In this document: one piece after another, positions 15,167 through 27,149 of the stretch
Numbering within the stretch: position 1 is the first letter of the stretch
How the letters are laid out: the number at the start of each line of letters is the position of its first letter
DNA from: Deltaproteobacteria bacterium
GTDB taxonomy: Bacteria; Desulfobacterota; WTBG01; JAGOGO01
Assembly: GCA_016935335.1 (NCBI GenBank)
Contig: JAFGRE010000003.1
Coordinates: 1-41,115 of the forward strand
DNA: 41,115 bases
Reading direction: 5' to 3'
Made by a program: the position numbers and the translations under genes
Notes under the pieces: model-generated
Database searches by the model: none
What the model was told of the DNA's origin: nothing
What the model saw: only the letters and a program-made list of their open reading frames with translations

Positions 15167-16675
15167 GTGAGCATCTCAAAATTGGGTCTACAATCAACGT
15201 TTCGGCCGACGTTTGACCTGGAACTTTGTGACGGCTGCGGGCAGTGTGCTTCCGAGTGCACCTTCAATGAAATAAAAATGGTCCCCCACGGTGATAGCCA
15301 AATCCCGGTTGCTAACCGTCGGTCCTGCGGCGCTTGTCACCGATGCGAAATTATGTGTCCACGGGGTGCGATCAAAATTATTGAGGATCCTTTTGTGACG
15401 AGGCCTCATGGTATTTGGACGCCTCACCATATTAATCGTACTCATTTGCAGGCTTCGACGGGATCTGTCGCGCTCACCGGATTTGGGGCAGAAACTAATG
15501 TGCCGGTGTGGTGGGATCGAATGTTGTTTAATGCGTGTCAGGTGACGAATCCTTCTATTGATCCACAACGGGAACCCATGGAAACAATCACCTATCTGGG
15601 CCGAAAGCCTGTCAGTTTCCGAGAAGTGGATGACCCGTCAGCGCTGGTTAACCGTTTGATACCGGTGAATATTCCGGTTTTGTTCGCTCCCATGTCCTAC
15701 GGTAGTATCAATCTTAACCTTCAAAAAGCAATGGCGCGGGTGGCGAAAAAACTCGGACTTCTATGGTATACGGGAGAGGGTGGCCTTCACAAGGACCTTT
15801 ATCCGTTTACGGATTGGGCTATTCTTCAGGTTGCCTCCGGGCGGTTCGGCGTGAGCCCGGACTACCTTAAAATGGGTCGGGCTTACCAGATTAAGATCGG
15901 GCAAGGCGCCAAGCCTGGTATTGGAGGGCACCTTCCGGGAGAAAAGGTGTTGGAAGGCATCTCGGAGACTCGTATGATCCCGTTGCATTCCGATGCTATT
16001 TCACCTGCCCCGCAGCACGACATCTATTCAATCGAAGACCTGCGACTCCTCATTTATGCCATCAAAGAAGCGAGCGGCTATAAACCGGTTTGTGTCAAGA
16101 TCGCGGCAGTTCATAATGTGGCGGCCATCGCCAGTGGTATTGTGAGCGCAGGCGCTGACATGGTGTATCTCGACGGATTCCGGGGTGGAACGGGAGCGGC
16201 TCCGAATATTGTGCGCGATAATGTCGGCATACCGATTGAAATTGCATTGGCAGTTGTTGATCAGCGCCTCCGGGAGGAGGGGATCAGGAGTCAGGCTTCT
16301 ATCGTTGCTGCCGGCGGAATAAGAAATAGTGCTGATATCATGAAGGCCATTGCGTTGGGAGCTGATGCAGTGGCGGTCGGCACAGCGGTTTTGATTGCCT
16401 GTGGTTGTCATGGGTGTCAGCGGTGCAGCAGCGGCAAGTGTCCGTGGGGCCTAACCACCAATGATCCCGAGCTGAGCGGACGGTTGGATGTCGATTGGGC
16501 GGAGGACCGAATCACGAACCTAATCAAGGCCTGGCACCATGAAATACAGGAGATCATGGGGTTAAACGGAATTTACGATATCGGCTCATTTCGAGGGAAT
16601 AGACTTTTGTTGCGAGGCGTTGATCTTGATGAAAAAGAATTATCCCTCCTTGGAATCAAGTATGCAGGAGAATAG
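15167..16675 (+). CDS. Glutamate synthase FMN subunit with N-terminal ferredoxin domain
   Basis: A 502-residue archaeal-type glutamate synthase core. Residues about 18-75 hold two 4Fe-4S motifs (CDGCGQCASEC and CGACHRCEIMCP). The FMN TIM barrel follows (VLFAPMSYGSINLNLQKAMARVAK, IKIGQGAKPGIGGHLPG, YLDGFRGGTGAAP, VAAGGIRNSADIMKAIALGADAVAVGTA). A C-terminal Cys cluster (CGCHGCQRCSSGKCPWGL) matches the 3Fe-4S site of glutamate synthases. It receives ammonia from the amidotransferase subunit and electrons via its Fe-S clusters. The start is a GTG 2 nt after the preceding stop codon, indicating translational coupling. The coding end overlaps the next gene. Confidence 0.94.
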   Translation: MSISKLGLQSTFRPTFDLELCDGCGQCASECTFNEIKMVPHGDSQIPVANRRSCGACHRCEIMCPRGAIKIIEDPFVTRPHGIWTPHHINRTHLQASTGSVALTGFGAETNVPVWWDRMLFNACQVTNPSIDPQREPMETITYLGRKPVSFREVDDPSALVNRLIPVNIPVLFAPMSYGSINLNLQKAMARVAKKLGLLWYTGEGGLHKDLYPFTDWAILQVASGRFGVSPDYLKMGRAYQIKIGQGAKPGIGGHLPGEKVLEGISETRMIPLHSDAISPAPQHDIYSIEDLRLLIYAIKEASGYKPVCVKIAAVHNVAAIASGIVSAGADMVYLDGFRGGTGAAPNIVRDNVGIPIEIALAVVDQRLREEGIRSQASIVAAGGIRNSADIMKAIALGADAVAVGTAVLIACGCHGCQRCSSGKCPWGLTTNDPELSGRLDVDWAEDRITNLIKAWHHEIQEIMGLNGIYDIGSFRGNRLLLRGVDLDEKELSLLGIKYAGE

Positions 16676-18884
16676 AAAAGTCCATACGACGCGGTGCCGG
16701 CTGGATGCCAAGGGGATGCACTATAAGGACCTGAACGGAAAGATCCGGGAGTTGGCCGATTCCGGCGTCACCCACATTATAGTGAAAAATGTTCGTGGGC
16801 AACGGTATATCGGCAGTGGTATTACCAACGAAAATCTTTTTATTGAGATTGAGGGGGTACCGGGGGAGGATCTTGGGTATGGAATGGGTGGAGCAACGAT
16901 TGTAGTCCATGGACACGGACAGAACGCTATTGCCAATACGATGGATAGCGGGAAGATTGTGGTTCACGGCCTTGCCGGGGATGCGCTTGCTTATGGAATG
17001 AGAGGAGGCAAGCTGTTCGTTCGTGACGATGTTGGGTATCGGGTCGGCATCCATATGAAGGCATACAAGAAGAAAGTCCCTATCGTAGTCGTAGGAGGCA
17101 CTTCCGGCGACTTCTTGGGTGAGTACATGGCGGGGGGAACATTGATTTTGCTTAACCGCGGGAACAGCAGGAATCTCGTCTGCGGGGCGGCGGATAAGAC
17201 CCTGGCAACCGGGATCCACGGAGGGGAAATATTTATTTTTGGCTATGAAATACCTCCGGATCTCTTGGGTATCGGCGCTACACACATGGCTCCTACCGAA
17301 GGCGACAGAAAGATGGTCTTTGGTGTCGTCAAGGAGTTCGCGAATGACTTCAGTTTCGATGTTCAGCCTCTCATCAATCGGGAACTTGTCAAGATTGCGC
17401 CGAAAGGAAGCCGTCCCTTCGCCAAGTTTTACTGTCCTGCTTACCCTGTCAATACCAATCTGAAACCGGAACGGAGGGAAATGACGTCACCCTGCGAGGC
17501 GGCTTGCCCGGCAGGAGTTCCTACGGGTCGGTTTTTGCGCTATATTCGACAAGGACAAAATGATAAAGCATTGGAATTGCTTGATGAGGCAACTCCCTTT
17601 CGGTATAGTTGCTGCGGATTTATTTGTCCTCATCTGTGCATGAGTGCCTGTACCAGGGGGAAAGTCGATTTCCCATTACGGACTGCCGAGCTTGCTAAGA
17701 AGTATCGTATTGATGACCCCCCCCCCCAAATCGGAAATTTTCAGGGGAAGATTTCCGTTATCGGTGCAGGTCCTGCGGGTCTGACGGTAGCCTATCACCT
17801 TGCACGGTTGGGATATAAGGTGACCGTTTATGATGCTGCGGACAGACCGGGCGGGAAAATGTACCAGACAATGTCGCGCACACGCCTACCCTTAGAGGAT
17901 CTCGATCATGACATAAAGCGGATTATGGCTCTCGGCGTCAAAATCATGACCAAAACGGTCGTTGACCGGAAAATATTTGCGAAAATCCTTAAGGAGTCAG
18001 ACTATGTCGTGGTTGCCACAGGAGCCCATCGCGCTCTTATTCCCCCGGTAAAAGGGAACGAACGGATACACGCAGGGATTGATTTTCTTAAGGCCTACAA
18101 TTGTGGAGAAAGCTTTCGCCTTGGTGAAAAGCTTCTCATTATCGGCGGAGGAGATGCCGGAATAGACGGTATTGAAGCGGCTATGAATTTAGGAATGAAG
18201 TCGGACAACATTATCGTCATCGATATCAAAACGCCGTCAGGGAACAAAGAAGAAATAAAAAAGCTTGAGAATATGGGTGTGACTTTTAAGTACCCCGTTT
18301 TTCTGGACGAAGTTACGGGAGACTCCGCTATTATTAAAACCGGACTTTCTCAGCGGGAAACAATACGTGCTGACACGGTACTGGCTTTTATCAATGAACG
18401 GCCGGCGCTTGACTTTCTCCCCGAAGAGATATTGAAGGTAGTTGATGAGCGTGGTTTTTTCAAAGCACCAATGGAAAACTTTTCATTTCGCACGTCTAAT
18501 CCCGCTATATCTATCGTGGGGGATGTCAACAGCCTGGGACTGGTAACAACGAACATTGGAAGGGCGCGGGAATGCGCTCGAGAAGTTCACGCCGTGCTTC
18601 AAGGGGAACAATACGTTCCTGTGAAAAAAAACCCCATTTGCTCCGCGGATCTTCACCCCGAACGATGCGTACCTCAAGATCCGTCGCTACGCATTGAAGA
18701 AGAGTCTGCGCGCTGTCTTCACTGCGGCGTGTGCATACAGTGTGATAAGTGCGTTGAAGCCTGCCCCCGGCATGCGATTGTGCGGGAGGGAGATGATTTT
18801 ACCGTTGATTTAACACTGTGCGGCGGCTGCGGAACGTGTGCGGCCGCGTGTGAAGGAGGTGTTATTAAGATGGTCCAACGGTAG
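16662..18884 (+). CDS. Glutamate synthase GXGXG domain fused to the FAD/NAD(P) small subunit
   Basis: About 740 residues in four parts (positions in this frame are approximate). The GXGXG beta-helix comes first (YGMGGATIVVHGHGQNAIANT, MDSGKIVVHGLAGDALAYGM; residues 20-230), then an Fe-S adapter (CEAACPAGVPTGRFL, CCGFICPHLCMSACTRG). An FAD-NAD(P) oxidoreductase follows (VIGAGPAGLTVAYHLARLG with RPGGKM, then IIGGGDAGIDGIEAAMNLG), and last a ferredoxin tail with two cysteine clusters (CLHCGVCIQCDKCVEACP, CGGCGTCAAACEGG). It therefore merges the GltB C-terminal domain with GltD, feeding electrons from NAD(P)H to the FMN subunit. The ATG at 16662 overlaps the previous gene by 14 bp; ATG 16629 and TTG 16620 are alternatives with no better ribosome-binding site. 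Confidence 0.9.
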   Translation: MQENRKVHTTRCRLDAKGMHYKDLNGKIRELADSGVTHIIVKNVRGQRYIGSGITNENLFIEIEGVPGEDLGYGMGGATIVVHGHGQNAIANTMDSGKIVVHGLAGDALAYGMRGGKLFVRDDVGYRVGIHMKAYKKKVPIVVVGGTSGDFLGEYMAGGTLILLNRGNSRNLVCGAADKTLATGIHGGEIFIFGYEIPPDLLGIGATHMAPTEGDRKMVFGVVKEFANDFSFDVQPLINRELVKIAPKGSRPFAKFYCPAYPVNTNLKPERREMTSPCEAACPAGVPTGRFLRYIRQGQNDKALELLDEATPFRYSCCGFICPHLCMSACTRGKVDFPLRTAELAKKYRIDDPPPQIGNFQGKISVIGAGPAGLTVAYHLARLGYKVTVYDAADRPGGKMYQTMSRTRLPLEDLDHDIKRIMALGVKIMTKTVVDRKIFAKILKESDYVVVATGAHRALIPPVKGNERIHAGIDFLKAYNCGESFRLGEKLLIIGGGDAGIDGIEAAMNLGMKSDNIIVIDIKTPSGNKEEIKKLENMGVTFKYPVFLDEVTGDSAIIKTGLSQRETIRADTVLAFINERPALDFLPEEILKVVDERGFFKAPMENFSFRTSNPAISIVGDVNSLGLVTTNIGRARECAREVHAVLQGEQYVPVKKNPICSADLHPERCVPQDPSLRIEEESARCLHCGVCIQCDKCVEACPRHAIVREGDDFTVDLTLCGGCGTCAAACEGGVIKMVQR

Positions 18885-18913
18885 AGCAGACGGGATTGCT
18901 CTCGTGCTGCTCG

Positions 18914-18927
18914 TATAATGTTGGCAA
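18914..18927 (+). promoter_or_regulatory. glnA promoter -10 box and adjacent TTGGCAA half-site
   Basis: A perfect TATAAT (18914-18919) sits 86 bp upstream of the glnA ATG with no recognisable -35 box, suggesting an activated or otherwise controlled promoter. One base later comes TTGGCAA (18921-18927), identical to the left arm of the candidate NrpR operator at 9392-9398; the right arm is not conserved. Confidence 0.4.
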
Positions 18928-19005
18928 CTATTAATGCGAAGTGTGGCTGTGTATCTGATCGGAAAATTGAATTATTGATCTTACAATTTTGTGGAGGATA
19001 AAAGA

Positions 19006-20340
19006 ATGGCGAAGATGGATAAAGAAGCTGTGCTTAAGGCAGTTAAGGAAAAAAAAGTTCGATTCATCAGATTCTGGTTCACGGATGTTCTCGGGTTTCT
19101 CAAGAGTTTTGCCATAACCGTTAATGAATTGGAGGGAGCGCTAGAAGAGGGGATGGGATTTGACGGTTCCTCTATTGAAGGGTTTGCGCGTATTGAAGAA
19201 AGCGACATGGTGGCCATGCCGGATCCCAACACGTTCACCCTTCTTCCTTGGCGGACAAATGAAAGCGGTGCCGTGGCTCGGATGTTTTGTGACATTGTCA
19301 CTCCAGATGGAAAGCCCTATGACGGAGATCCCCGGTGGGTTCTCAAACGCAATATGAAAAAAGCCGCCGACCTTGGTTTTACCTATTACGTCGGTCCTGA
19401 ACTTGAATATTTCTATTTCAAAAGCGCCGAAGGCGCTCCTCAGGGTCTCGATGCCGGCGGATATTTTGATTTGACTCCGCGGGATGTGGCGAGCGATCTA
19501 AGACGGGACACGGTTTTGGCTCTGGAAGACATGGGCATAAGAGTTGAGTACAGCCATCATGAAGTTGCCCCGAGTCAGCATGAAATTGACTTGGCGTATA
19601 ACGATGCCCTTACCATGGCAGATGCCGCGTTAACCTACCGTCTTACGGTCAAGGAAATAGCCATGAAGTACGGGGTCTACGCCACCTTTATGCCCAAGCC
19701 GCTTTTTGGTCAGAACGGGAGCGGGATGCACGTGCATCAGTCACTTTTCAAAGGCAATCAGAATGCCTTTTTTGATCCGGACGATAAGTATTACCTCTCA
19801 AAAACGGGAAAAGGATACATTGCCGGAATATTGAAACACGCCCGTGAGATATCGTCGATTGTAGCACAGTGGGTGAATTCGTATAAGCGACTTGTTCCCG
19901 GTTATGAAGCCCCGGTCTATCTTTCCTGGGCACGGCGAAACCGGTCAGCTTTGGTGCGTGTTCCCATGTACAAACCAGGCAAAGAGAAGGCTACGAGAAT
20001 CGAATTCCGCTGCCCTGATCCTGCCTGCAATCCGTATCTGGCTTTTGCGGTTATGCTGGCGGCGGGGCTAAAAGGGATCGAAGAGGGGTATGATCTCTGC
20101 GAGCCGATCGAAGAAGATATTTTTGAAATGTCTCCAGCTACCCGGGAGGCACGAGGAATCAAATCTTTGCCCGCTAGCCTAGAGGAAGCAATCAGGGAGA
20201 CCGAAAAGAGCGAATTGGTTCGCGAGGCGCTGGGGGAACACGTTTTCGGTAAATTTATCGCCAATAAGAGAATTGAATGGGATCGGTATAGAACTCACGT
20301 AAGCGAGTTTGAGTTAGAAAACTATTTGCCTATTCTGTAG
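19006..20340 (+). CDS. glnA: Glutamine synthetase, type I (alpha-like, not adenylylated)
   Basis: A 444-residue glutamine synthetase that makes glutamine from glutamate, ammonia and ATP. Seen are the N-terminal FTDVLGFLKSFAI, the latch GMGFDGSSIEGFARIEESDM, the metal/ATP residues in VGPELEYFYF and SHHEVAPSQHEID, GSGMHVHQSLF and RIEFRCPDPACNPYLAFA. The Tyr of the NLYDLP adenylylation loop found in the beta type is absent; the equivalent stretch reads IFEMSPATRE. Length and C-terminus also match the short alpha type. Control is therefore expected at transcription (NrpR) or by feedback rather than by GlnE. The ATG at 19006 has GGAGG 8 nt upstream; the in-frame GTG at 18991 is rejected for lack of a ribosome-binding site. 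It lies 121 bp after the glutamate synthase operon. Confidence 0.97.
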   Translation: MAKMDKEAVLKAVKEKKVRFIRFWFTDVLGFLKSFAITVNELEGALEEGMGFDGSSIEGFARIEESDMVAMPDPNTFTLLPWRTNESGAVARMFCDIVTPDGKPYDGDPRWVLKRNMKKAADLGFTYYVGPELEYFYFKSAEGAPQGLDAGGYFDLTPRDVASDLRRDTVLALEDMGIRVEYSHHEVAPSQHEIDLAYNDALTMADAALTYRLTVKEIAMKYGVYATFMPKPLFGQNGSGMHVHQSLFKGNQNAFFDPDDKYYLSKTGKGYIAGILKHAREISSIVAQWVNSYKRLVPGYEAPVYLSWARRNRSALVRVPMYKPGKEKATRIEFRCPDPACNPYLAFAVMLAAGLKGIEEGYDLCEPIEEDIFEMSPATREARGIKSLPASLEEAIRETEKSELVREALGEHVFGKFIANKRIEWDRYRTHVSEFELENYLPIL

Positions 20341-20386
20341 TGTTCCGGCATGATTCCGTGGTTTTTTAGAAGAACAGGCAGTTTGA

Positions 20387-22637
<2,251 letters not shown>

Positions 22638-22638
22638 T

Positions 22639-23418
22639 ATGCTTAGCAAGCGGATCATCATCTGTTTAGATGTACGAGAAGGCAAGACCACAAAGGGCGT
22701 AAAATTTGAGGGAAATATCGAGATCGGAAATCCGGTTTCTATGGCCAGGGAATATTACGAACAGGGTGTTGATGAGCTGGTATTTTATGATATTACCGCC
22801 TCCTCGGATAAACGAAATATTATCATAGAGGTGGTTGATGCGGTTGCCAAAAATATTTTTATTCCTTTTGCCGTCGGCGGTGGGATTAGAACCCTTGATG
22901 ATATGTACGCCGTTCTCTCTGCCGGAGCGGAAAAGATCAGTGTGAATACCGCTGCTGTCGTAACTCCGGATCTCATCAGCGAAGGAGCGAAAATTTTCGG
23001 GAGCCAATGTGTCGTGCTCGGCATGGATGCCAAAAAAGCACCGAAAACATCGGCTATTCCCTCCGGCTATGAAGTCTATATCAACGGTGGGCGGACACCG
23101 ATGGGGATAGATGCGGTCCGGTGGGCGAGAGAGGCCCAAAATTTAGGTGCGGGAGAGATATGCTTGAATTCGATCGACGCCGACGGTACGAATGAAGGAT
23201 ACGAGCTTATCATTACCGAGAAAATCTCTCAGGCGGTTACTATCCCGGTCATTGCTTCAGGCGGCGCCGGGAAACCCGAGCATCTCAAAGATGTTTTTAT
23301 GCAAGCACATGCTGACGCGGCATTGATTGCTTCGATGGTTCATTACAAACAGTATACGGTTGGTGAGATAAAATCCTACCTCGCCCATGAGGGGATACCC
23401 GTTCGTGAACTAATATGA
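22639..23418 (+). CDS. hisF: Imidazole glycerol phosphate synthase, cyclase subunit
   Basis: A 259-residue (beta-alpha)8 barrel, HisF, which uses HisH-derived ammonia to convert PRFAR to imidazole glycerol phosphate and AICAR. Both catalytic aspartates are in the classical places: Asp11 (IICLDVREG) and Asp130 (VVLGMDAKK). Phosphate-binding loops appear as [21 protein letters not shown] and [11 protein letters not shown]. The ATG at 22639 starts the canonical [12 protein letters not shown] one base after the hisH stop; a start upstream inside hisH is unlikely. No other his genes are in the window. The histidine pathway assignment is by family; a HisF2-like role in sugar amidination is less likely given both catalytic residues. 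Confidence 0.95.
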   Translation: MLSKRIIICLDVREGKTTKGVKFEGNIEIGNPVSMAREYYEQGVDELVFYDITASSDKRNIIIEVVDAVAKNIFIPFAVGGGIRTLDDMYAVLSAGAEKISVNTAAVVTPDLISEGAKIFGSQCVVLGMDAKKAPKTSAIPSGYEVYINGGRTPMGIDAVRWAREAQNLGAGEICLNSIDADGTNEGYELIITEKISQAVTIPVIASGGAGKPEHLKDVFMQAHADAALIASMVHYKQYTVGEIKSYLAHEGIPVRELI

Positions 23419-23445
23419 TTGACCGAGATGAAGGATAAGCAGTCT

Positions 23446-25515
23446 ATGGCTGACGAGGAATTCTTCAACCTCTATCATCATGGTTTTATCCGGGTTGCCG
23501 CCTGCTCGCCCGTGGTAAGGGTGGCCGACCCCGACTTTAACGTCGAGAGCACCGTCAGATTAGCTCGCGCGGCGGCGCACCAGGATGCCACCTTGGCGAT
23601 CTTCCCGGAGTTGGGATTATCAGCCTACTCGAATGAGGATCTTTTTCATCAAGAAGCACTTTTAAGAAAGGTTCGTGAAGCCGTGAATCGCTTTTGTGAG
23701 TCTACGCGGGACATGAACCTTATCGCCGTCATCGGAGCCCCTTTGCAGGTGAGCGGTTTCCTTTTTAACTGCGGCATCGTAACCTACCGTGGGGAAATTT
23801 CCGGGGTTGCCGTGAAGACTTATTTGCCGAATTACCGAGAATTCTACGAGGCACGGCAGTTTAGCACGGCAGAGGAAGCGCTTCCAACGTCAATAGAGCT
23901 TTGTGGTCAACACGATATTCCTTTCGGGGCGGATCTTATATTCGATGTGAAAGGCATCAGCCACTTTTCGTTGTTTATAGAACTATGTGAGGATGTCTGG
24001 GTTCCCATACCGCCATCGAGTTTTGCTGCTCTTGCCGGGGCTACCGTTGTGGGGAATCTGTCCGCTTCCAACATAACGATCGGCAAAGCGGAATATCGAC
24101 GTGGTCTCATATCGAACCAGTCGGCTCGGTCCATATCGGCTTACCTTTACACTGCCGCCGGGAGGGGAGAGTCTACCACCGACCTAGCATGGGACGGCCA
24201 TGCAGTCATCTGTGAAAACGGGACCATTTTGGCGGAATCCGAACGGTTTTCCGATGGTGATCAAATAATCTATGCTGACATTGACCTTGACCGCCTTGCG
24301 CAAGACCGGATGCGGATGACGAGTTTCAGGCAAAACGCGCGAAGCCATCGCAAGCATCTTTCCCGGTTTCGCCGGATACCTTTTTCAATTGCTGTTCCTG
24401 ATAAAAGGGTTCTCCTGTCACGGGAGGTTCCCCGTTACCCGTACGTTCCTTCGGATCCGAATACACGCGGTGAACGGTGCTACGAGGTCTACAATATCCA
24501 GACACACAGTCTGGCTAAACGGATCGGCTCTTCCGGCGCTCAAAATGTGGTTATCGGAGTATCGGGCGGGCTTGATTCAACCCATGCGCTTATTGTTTCT
24601 GCGCGCACGATGGACTTGTTGCACCTCCCCCGTTCACACGTCAAAGCCTATACTATGCCCGGATTCGCTACAACGAAAAAAACGTACGAAAATGCTTTGA
24701 AATTGATGCAGACCCTCGGAGTGGAGGTGAATGAAATTGATATCAAGCCGAGTTGCATGCAGATGTTTAAAGATATCGGGCATCCTTTTGCCGAAGGCAG
24801 GAAGGTTTACGATGTGACCTTTGAGAATGTCCAAGCCGGAGAACGGACTTCTCACCTATTTCGCATCGCAAATTTGAGAAACGGACTTGTTGTGGGCACC
24901 GGGGATCTCAGTGAATTGGCTCTTGGCTGGTGTACCTATGGCGTTGGTGATCATATGTCACACTACAATGTCAATTCCAGCGTTCCCAAGACACTCATTC
25001 AATATATTATCCGGTGGGTAGCGGACACAAATCAGTTTGATAGGGAAACGTCGAACGTGCTCTATGATATTCTCGATACTGAAATCAGCCCCGAATTGAT
25101 CCCAGGGGAAAACGGCGTCCAACCGGCACAGAAAAGTGAGGGTGCTATCGGCCCTTACGAATTACAGGATTTTAACAATTTTTATATTACGCGCTTCGGA
25201 TACGCGCCGACAAAAGTGGCTTTTATGGCCTATTGCGCGTGGAGAGAGAAGAAAAAGGGGTATTGGCCCGACGTTCCTGCTGCGCGGCGAAGAGAATACA
25301 GCATCGGCGAAATAAGGCATTGGCTTACGGTTTATATAGAACGGTTTTTTAAAACGAGTCAATTTAAACGCTCGTGTATTCCGAACGGCCCCAAAGTCGG
25401 ATCCGGCGGCTCCCTTTCCCCTCGCGGTGACTACCGCGCTCCCAGTGACAGCGAATGCTTTGCCTGGCTGGAAAACGTACAATTAGTGCCGGAACAGGAT
25501 AGTGACGATAGGTAG
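23446..25515 (+). CDS. nadE: Glutamine-dependent NAD+ synthetase
   Basis: About 689 residues: an N-terminal nitrilase-fold glutaminase and a C-terminal ATP-pyrophosphatase, the long two-domain NadE type known from Mycobacterium. The glutaminase triad is visible as Glu in IFPELGLSAYS, Lys in VAVKTYLPNYREFYE and Cys in IELCEDVWVP. The synthetase P-loop is GVSGGLDSTHAL, followed by TMPGFATTKKT and VVGTGDLSELALGWCTYG. It amidates nicotinic acid adenine dinucleotide. ATG 23446 gives the N-terminus expected for the family (FFNLYHHGFIRVAACSP) and has AAGGA 10 nt upstream; ATG 23428 and TTG 23419, right after the hisF stop, are alternatives. It is the last gene of the pyrG-hisH-hisF-nadE run. Confidence 0.95.
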   Translation: MADEEFFNLYHHGFIRVAACSPVVRVADPDFNVESTVRLARAAAHQDATLAIFPELGLSAYSNEDLFHQEALLRKVREAVNRFCESTRDMNLIAVIGAPLQVSGFLFNCGIVTYRGEISGVAVKTYLPNYREFYEARQFSTAEEALPTSIELCGQHDIPFGADLIFDVKGISHFSLFIELCEDVWVPIPPSSFAALAGATVVGNLSASNITIGKAEYRRGLISNQSARSISAYLYTAAGRGESTTDLAWDGHAVICENGTILAESERFSDGDQIIYADIDLDRLAQDRMRMTSFRQNARSHRKHLSRFRRIPFSIAVPDKRVLLSREVPRYPYVPSDPNTRGERCYEVYNIQTHSLAKRIGSSGAQNVVIGVSGGLDSTHALIVSARTMDLLHLPRSHVKAYTMPGFATTKKTYENALKLMQTLGVEVNEIDIKPSCMQMFKDIGHPFAEGRKVYDVTFENVQAGERTSHLFRIANLRNGLVVGTGDLSELALGWCTYGVGDHMSHYNVNSSVPKTLIQYIIRWVADTNQFDRETSNVLYDILDTEISPELIPGENGVQPAQKSEGAIGPYELQDFNNFYITRFGYAPTKVAFMAYCAWREKKKGYWPDVPAARRREYSIGEIRHWLTVYIERFFKTSQFKRSCIPNGPKVGSGGSLSPRGDYRAPSDSECFAWLENVQLVPEQDSDDR

Positions 25516-25590
25516 AGAATCAGGTTGTAGGTCATGATGGATCTTGCGACGGATGATAATTCTTAAGGGAGGTTTATAAGGAATCGATTG

Positions 25591-27051
25591 ATGGAATATA
25601 GCAAGGGAATAAAGGCTTGGCGCACCATACGATCAGCAAGATGCTCCCCTGAATCTCTTCATGAGTTTTGTGGAGTGTTCGGCATTTTCGGCGATCAGCG
25701 TGCGGCTGAAAAGGCGTATCTTGGTCTCTATGCTCTTCAGCATCGAGGGCAGGAAAGTGCGGGGATTGCCGCTTCAGACGGCGAGAAGATTTCGATTCAT
25801 AAAGGAATGGGCCTGGTGTGGTCGGTTTTTGCACATCCGGATGTGATGCCGTCTTTAGCCGGGGCATCAGCAATTGCCCATAACCGATATTCTACTACGG
25901 GGGTCTCGGATCTGGTGAACGCCCAGCCACTGGTGGTTACCATCGACGGGCAGTCTGTTGCTGTTGCCCACAATGGCAATCTGGTCAATTCATTGTCCCT
26001 GCGGACAATGCTGGAGAAGGCGGGGTCAATCTTCCAGACAACAACAGACAGTGAAATCGTGCTTCATCTCATTGCGCGTTCACAAAAGGCATCGATAGAA
26101 GAAAGGATTATCGAAGCCCTCAGTTTTATCGAGGGAGCGTATTGCTTCTTGTTCCTGACAACTTCAGCCATAATAGCGGCACGGGATCCTTATGGATTCC
26201 GGCCGCTGTGTCTCGGGAGACTCGGAAGCGCAACGACGGTGGCCTCTGAATCCTGTGCTTTCGATATTATCGGCGGTGACTATATCCGAACCATCGATCC
26301 CGGAGAAATAATAACGATCGATACAAGCGGCGTATCCTCACGGCATCTCCCGGCGGAAGAACGGAAAGCGCTCTGTATCTTCGAATACATCTACTTCTCG
26401 CGGCCCGACAGTCTTATCTTTGGTGAAAAAGTTGATAAAGTCAGACGGCGTTTGGGCAAGAGGCTTGCTTTGGAGGCTCCGGCTGATGCTGATATCGTTA
26501 TCGCCGTGCCTGATTCGGCAAATACTGCTGCGTTGGGGTATGCTCAGGCCTCCGGTCTGCGTTTTGAAATTGGTCTCATCCGCAATCATTATGTAGGCAG
26601 GACATTCATTGCTCCTCATCAAAGAGAGAGAGATCGTGATGTACGGGTGAAATTCAATCCTGTCTCCGGTGTTTTGCAGAACAAACGCGTGGTTGTCGTT
26701 GATGACTCTATTGTGCGGGCGACCACTCTCCGTCAACTCATTCGCCTTATACGCAGTGCCGGAGCCGCTCAAATCCATGTTCGCGTCGGTTCCCCTCCGG
26801 TGAGATGCCCTTGCTTTTACGGGATTGATATTTCAACCCACGGAGAGCTTATCGCCTCTTCTCATTCTATCGAAGAGATTCGCCGGTATCTCGAGGCGGA
26901 TTCCCTGGCGTATCTATCGGTTGAAGGGATGTTGGATGTAACCCCGCACGGAGATTCCCACTGTACGGCCTGCTTCACCGGCTGCTACCCTACGGATATT
27001 GCCGAAAACGTTTCTGGTGGGCACTGCTCCATGGTTCATATGTCGGCGTGA
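25591..27051 (+). CDS. purF: Amidophosphoribosyltransferase
   Basis: A 486-residue PurF, the first committed enzyme of purine synthesis (PRPP plus glutamine to phosphoribosylamine). The class II glutaminase domain starts at CGVFGIFGD (Cys27 in this frame), so a 26-residue propeptide must be removed, longer than the 11 residues in Bacillus. Other marks are ALQHRGQESAGI, AHNRYSTTG, AHNGNLVN and the PRPP loop VVVVDDSIVRATT. Cysteines in CIFEYIYFSRPDS, RCPCFYGID and CTACFTGC match the 4Fe-4S ligands of the Bacillus-type, oxygen-sensitive enzyme. The ATG at 25591 has AAGGA 8 nt upstream; a TTG directly precedes it. It lies 75 bp after nadE. Confidence 0.96.
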   Translation: MEYSKGIKAWRTIRSARCSPESLHEFCGVFGIFGDQRAAEKAYLGLYALQHRGQESAGIAASDGEKISIHKGMGLVWSVFAHPDVMPSLAGASAIAHNRYSTTGVSDLVNAQPLVVTIDGQSVAVAHNGNLVNSLSLRTMLEKAGSIFQTTTDSEIVLHLIARSQKASIEERIIEALSFIEGAYCFLFLTTSAIIAARDPYGFRPLCLGRLGSATTVASESCAFDIIGGDYIRTIDPGEIITIDTSGVSSRHLPAEERKALCIFEYIYFSRPDSLIFGEKVDKVRRRLGKRLALEAPADADIVIAVPDSANTAALGYAQASGLRFEIGLIRNHYVGRTFIAPHQRERDRDVRVKFNPVSGVLQNKRVVVVDDSIVRATTLRQLIRLIRSAGAAQIHVRVGSPPVRCPCFYGIDISTHGELIASSHSIEEIRRYLEADSLAYLSVEGMLDVTPHGDSHCTACFTGCYPTDIAENVSGGHCSMVHMSA

Positions 27052-27149
27052 GGAAGGGGAGTATTTTTGTATGAGAGTCACGTGGTTTTTCGTCTACTCA
27101 TAACGAGGTTTTGAAAATAGAAGCAATGCGAATGTAAGGAGGATCATTA

